The position numbers and the translations under genes were made by a program. A DNA stretch of 48,096 bases from assembly GCF_000701425.1 (NCBI RefSeq), contig NZ_KL370781.1, positions 1-48,096 of the forward strand. The letters are read 5' to 3'. A model generated the notes under the pieces. That model made no database searches and was not told where the DNA came from. It worked only from the letters and a program-made list of their open reading frames with translations. This DNA is from Deinococcus frigens DSM 12807. Lineage in GTDB: Bacteria; Deinococcota; Deinococci; Deinococcales; Deinococcaceae. Below are positions 46,017 through 48,096 of the stretch, in pieces; within the stretch, counting starts at the first letter, position 1; every line of letters starts with the position of its first letter.

Positions 46017-46390
46017 CTGCCTTCACCCGCGCACGCGGACGCGAGACCCGCATCTTCGGCACGCGCGGCGAGCTATACGGCGACAGCCAGAGCATCGAGG
46101 TCTACGACTTCCTGACCGGCGAGACCTCCGTGATGGACACCGACATCGCCTCGGACGGCAGCATCCTGTCGGGTCACGGCGGCGGGGACGACGGGCTGAT
46201 GGCGGCGTTTCTGGCCGCAGTGGGGCAAAACGATCCTGGCCTGATCCTCAGCGGTCCGCAGGAAACGCTGGAAAGTCACCTGATGGTCTTCGCAGCGGAG
46301 CGGGCGCGGCAGACGGGCCAGGTGGTGGACGTGAATGCGGCGGAACCACGTGACGGACCACGCTCTGCGGCCTCTCCCCTCTCAGATTGA
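45995..46390 (+). pseudogene. C-terminal remnant of a Gfo/Idh/MocA-family oxidoreductase
   Basis: Starting in a frame different from the kinase, the DNA encodes RTASFTMTAFTRARGRE, TRIFGTRGELYGD, IEVYDF, GHGGGDDGLMAAFLAAV, ETLESHLMVFAAERARQTG. This is the closing part of Gfo/Idh/MocA oxidoreductases that act on sugars; the NAD-binding domain is absent. An ATG at 46013 exists but would make only the tail. Kinase and oxidoreductase were probably neighbours in the ancestral operon, and a deletion between them joined their halves. Confidence 0.75.
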
Positions 46391-46423
46391 CCCAGGCCCA
46401 GAGAGATTGACCCAGGCTCAGAG
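46384..46423. repeat. Tandem duplication of a 20-mer
   Basis: AGATTGACCCAGGCCCAGAG (46384-46403) is followed directly by AGATTGACCCAGGCTCAGAG (46404-46423), one base different. The first copy contains the stop of the oxidoreductase remnant; the second contains the stop (minus strand) of the SDR gene. Confidence 0.85.
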
Positions 46424-47539
46424 GGGGAACGTCACGCCGGTCAGCTCCTCCGAGACCGTCCACAACTGCCGGGCGGTCTCGGCGTCGTGTGAGCGGGCAT
46501 TGGATTCCACGCGCTGCGGGTGGCCCGCAATCTCTGCGAAGCCGGAGGGGCCGAAGAACTCGCCGCCCGCCACCACCGGCGCAGTCGCCGCGTACAGGCT
46601 GGGCAGCGCGCCCATCTGCTGCGTCTGGGCCAGCCGTCCCATCAGACCGTCGTTGACGCCTTCGCCCTGCAAGCTGGTGGCCGCGTAACCGGGGTGGGCC
46701 GCCACGGCCAGGGTGCCGCTGCCCGCCGCCCCCAACCGGCGCTGCAACTCGTGGGTAAACAGCAGGTTGGCAAGCTTGCTCTGGCCGTAGGCAGGCATGG
46801 CCTTGTACTTGCGGGCTTTCCAGTTCAGGTCACCAAACTCGATCTGCCCGAAGCGGTGCGCGATGCTGCTGACCGTGACCACCCGCGCGCCGGGCGTACC
46901 ATTCAGCGTGCCGATAAGCTGCGCCGTCAGCGCGAAGTGGCCCAGGTGGTTGACGCCGAACTGCGTCTCGAAGCCCTGCCCGGTCTCGCCCTGCGGCGGC
47001 ACCATGATGCCCGCGTTGTTGACCAGCAGATCCAGACGTTCAAATTTGCTCTTGAAGTCATCGGCGAAAGCCCGCACCGAATCGAGATCTTCCAGGTCCA
47101 GGGCCATGATGACCACTTTGCCCGCAGGATTCGCGGCGAGGATGCGCGCGGCGGCTGCTTCCGCCTTCTGGGCGCTCCGGTAGGCCAGCACGACGGTTGC
47201 GCCGTGCTGGGCCAGGGCGCGGGCCGTCTCATAGCCCAGGCCACTGTTCGCGCCGGTGACGACAGCCACCCTGCCGCTTTGATCGGGCATGTCAGCCTCA
47301 CTCCAGTCGCCCTTCTGGCGGCCCGTGGCGAAATACGCCAGCGGACCAATAAAGTTGAGAAAGAGGGCCGCGCGCCAGCCCGCCTTGCTGCCGTTGAGCT
47401 GATCTGGCTGGCGGCGGTTCAGGTCCAGCCAGGCAGCGGCGAACAGTCCCACCTGCACGGTTCCAGCGGTGATGATGGCGGTCTTCTGGGCGGCGCTGAG
47501 GTGACTCCAGCGTCGAACGGCATTGGTCTGGGTCTGCAT
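46418..47539 (-). CDS. Short-chain dehydrogenase with N-terminal PLDc_N membrane domain
   Basis: The 373-residue protein has two parts. Residues of about 15-75 carry two membrane helices with QVGLFAAAWLDLNRRQP and GWRAALFLNFIGPLAYFATGR, the PLDc_N (phospholipase D nuclease N-terminal) pattern. From residue of about 85 a full SDR follows: VVTGANSGLGYETARAL (NAD(P) loop), NNAGIMVPP, VSSIAHRFG and the YGQSK catalytic pair. It resembles retinol/protochlorophyllide-type SDRs. The start at 47539 has CAGGAGA. The SDR would be membrane-tethered; the substrate is unknown. Confidence 0.85.
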   Translation of the reverse strand: MQTQTNAVRRWSHLSAAQKTAIITAGTVQVGLFAAAWLDLNRRQPDQLNGSKAGWRAALFLNFIGPLAYFATGRQKGDWSEADMPDQSGRVAVVTGANSGLGYETARALAQHGATVVLAYRSAQKAEAAAARILAANPAGKVVIMALDLEDLDSVRAFADDFKSKFERLDLLVNNAGIMVPPQGETGQGFETQFGVNHLGHFALTAQLIGTLNGTPGARVVTVSSIAHRFGQIEFGDLNWKARKYKAMPAYGQSKLANLLFTHELQRRLGAAGSGTLAVAAHPGYAATSLQGEGVNDGLMGRLAQTQQMGALPSLYAATAPVVAGGEFFGPSGFAEIAGHPQRVESNARSHDAETARQLWTVSEELTGVTFPL

Positions 47540-47826
47540 GCTGATCTCCTGTCTGGGGCGAGCGTAGCGTGTGTGGGGTTGGGCGAAGGTAAAGGGCAAG
47601 CGCGTGACGCTGCCGACGATCTGGCTCTGACCAGGTTTCTAGAGGGGCCAGGCGCTTGCAGTGACCAGAGGCTCCCACACCACTGGCTTCAACCTGAGTA
47701 AGCGCGCAGGCCATCACCCTCATGGAGGTGGTGCCCGCCCGCCCCACTGTGCATGACAACAGTCGCACTCATAGTCGGACACCCCAGGAGACCTGTTCAG
47801 CCCTAGGGTCTCTATTTTGTGCTGTC
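47540..47826. other. Gap before the orphan terminator
   Basis: About 290 bases. It holds the upstream region of the SDR gene on the minus strand. A short plus-strand open frame from 47722 to 47907 runs through the terminator and tRNA fragment and is not credible. A small plus-strand RNA ending at 47847 is possible but unproven. Confidence 0.35.
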
Positions 47827-47847
47827 GCCGCTCTGGGCGGCTTTTTT
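47827..47847 (+). terminator. Orphan intrinsic terminator
   Basis: GCCGC, TCTGG loop, GCGGC then TTTTTT. It is strong in form, yet no plus-strand gene lies upstream for more than a kilobase (the last is the remnant ending at 46390). Confidence 0.75.
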
Positions 47848-47851
47848 CTTA

Positions 47852-47896
47852 TGGTGCACCCTAATGGACTCGAACCATTGACCGACCGCTTAGAAG
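47852..47896 (-). tRNA. 3' half of tRNA-Arg (UCU), probable attachment-site core
   Basis: Read on the minus strand: anticodon loop CTTCTAA (UCU), 3' anticodon stem GCGGT, T arm AATGG-TTCGAGT-CCATT, acceptor strand AGGGTGC, discriminator A and CCA. The 5' half is absent: the bases that should pair with GCGGT do not, and no GCACCCT strand occurs in the window beyond it. It is not a functional tRNA. Integrases that target tRNA genes leave exactly such a displaced 3' half at one boundary. Confidence 0.7.
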
Positions 47897-48096
47897 TCGT
47901 ACGATAGTTCGTCCCACCTCACCACTTCTCAAATCAGCACGAGTTAAACTGTCCTTGTGGAACGTAGTTTTTCAATGAACACTTCGGTGCCAAGTTCTGT
48001 TCCATCCCAATCTATCCCAGCACATCCCATGTCGGTTGGGCACGCGTTGGGCATGGCCGTAGCCGGAGACAGGCTGAAATCCAGGAAGATAAAGCC
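47897..48096. other. Sequence beyond the tRNA fragment, possible start of an integrated element
   Basis: It has lower GC than the chromosome to its left. A minus-strand frame is open from the window edge to a TAA at 47944-47946 (about 50 codons, containing MPNACPTDMGCAGIDWDG). I do not recognise it, and it carries no integrase signature. If the tRNA fragment marks an attachment site, the element lies on this side. Confidence 0.3.

Noticed and set aside
46013..46390. Independent small gene with an ATG at 46013
   Set aside because: It encodes only the tail of a Gfo/Idh/MocA enzyme, and the matching sequence begins before the ATG, so it is a remnant.
47722..47907. Plus-strand open frame of 61 codons near the right end
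   Set aside because: It runs through a terminator and the antisense of a tRNA fragment.

Overview
The window looks like a chromosomal segment of a Deinococcus-type bacterium. It is GC-rich with GC-ending codons. Many start codons lie 5-7 nt after a TANNNT -10 box, which is the leaderless-mRNA arrangement known to be common in Deinococcus. MurE lacks the DAP-type DNPR motif, and most housekeeping genes sit in short overlapping operons. The call rests on gene content and style, not on a database match.

Layout. 1-476: the start of an IS630-type transposase gene, its terminal repeat, and an abutting 136-bp MITE with the same ends. 477-3799: a large YhgE/Pip-like membrane protein divergent from its probable TetR repressor. 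3915-5294: an NCS2 purine permease with a long leader. 5830-7766: murE and a SWIM zinc-finger protein. 7798-10161 (minus): kbl, a GNAT acetyltransferase and menG, overlapping. 11022-12854: an NPCBM plus beta-helix lipoprotein. 13070-17024 (minus): an S9 peptidase, a secreted protein and fumC. 17306-20614: small Deinococcus-type proteins, an M20 peptidase, a PspC-like protein and a secreted protein. 20668-22146: a stand-alone dsRNA-binding protein, a HAD phosphatase and YraN. 22151-25540: a hydroxyacid-oxoacid transhydrogenase, YjbQ, a DUF7710 protein and purA. 25573-26598: a second copy of the MITE, then a GDPD lipoprotein. 26719-26885: tRNA-Cys and tRNA-Val. 27159-27795: decayed sequence containing a response-regulator pseudogene. 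27936-33849: an acyl-CoA dehydrogenase, a CRP-family regulator, an AEC transporter, coaBC and argR, followed by a different MITE-like element. 34105-36468 (minus): a DUF305 protein and a two-component system.

37258-46390 is the most coherent accessory system. A DeoR regulator, a CBM9-GH114 glycosidase, a second GH114 lipoprotein fused to a beta-propeller-like tail (frameshifted), two sugar ABC permeases, a solute-binding protein and a BadF-type kinase follow one another. The kinase is truncated and joined to the remnant of a Gfo/Idh/MocA oxidoreductase. I infer a catabolic locus for a galactosamine-type polysaccharide, Pel-like or polygalactosamine, now damaged at two points.

The right end holds a PLDc_N-SDR fusion and, at 47852-47896, the 3' half of a tRNA-Arg(UCU) with no 5' half. 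That is the usual footprint of a site-specifically integrated element and suggests an island begins there and runs off the window.
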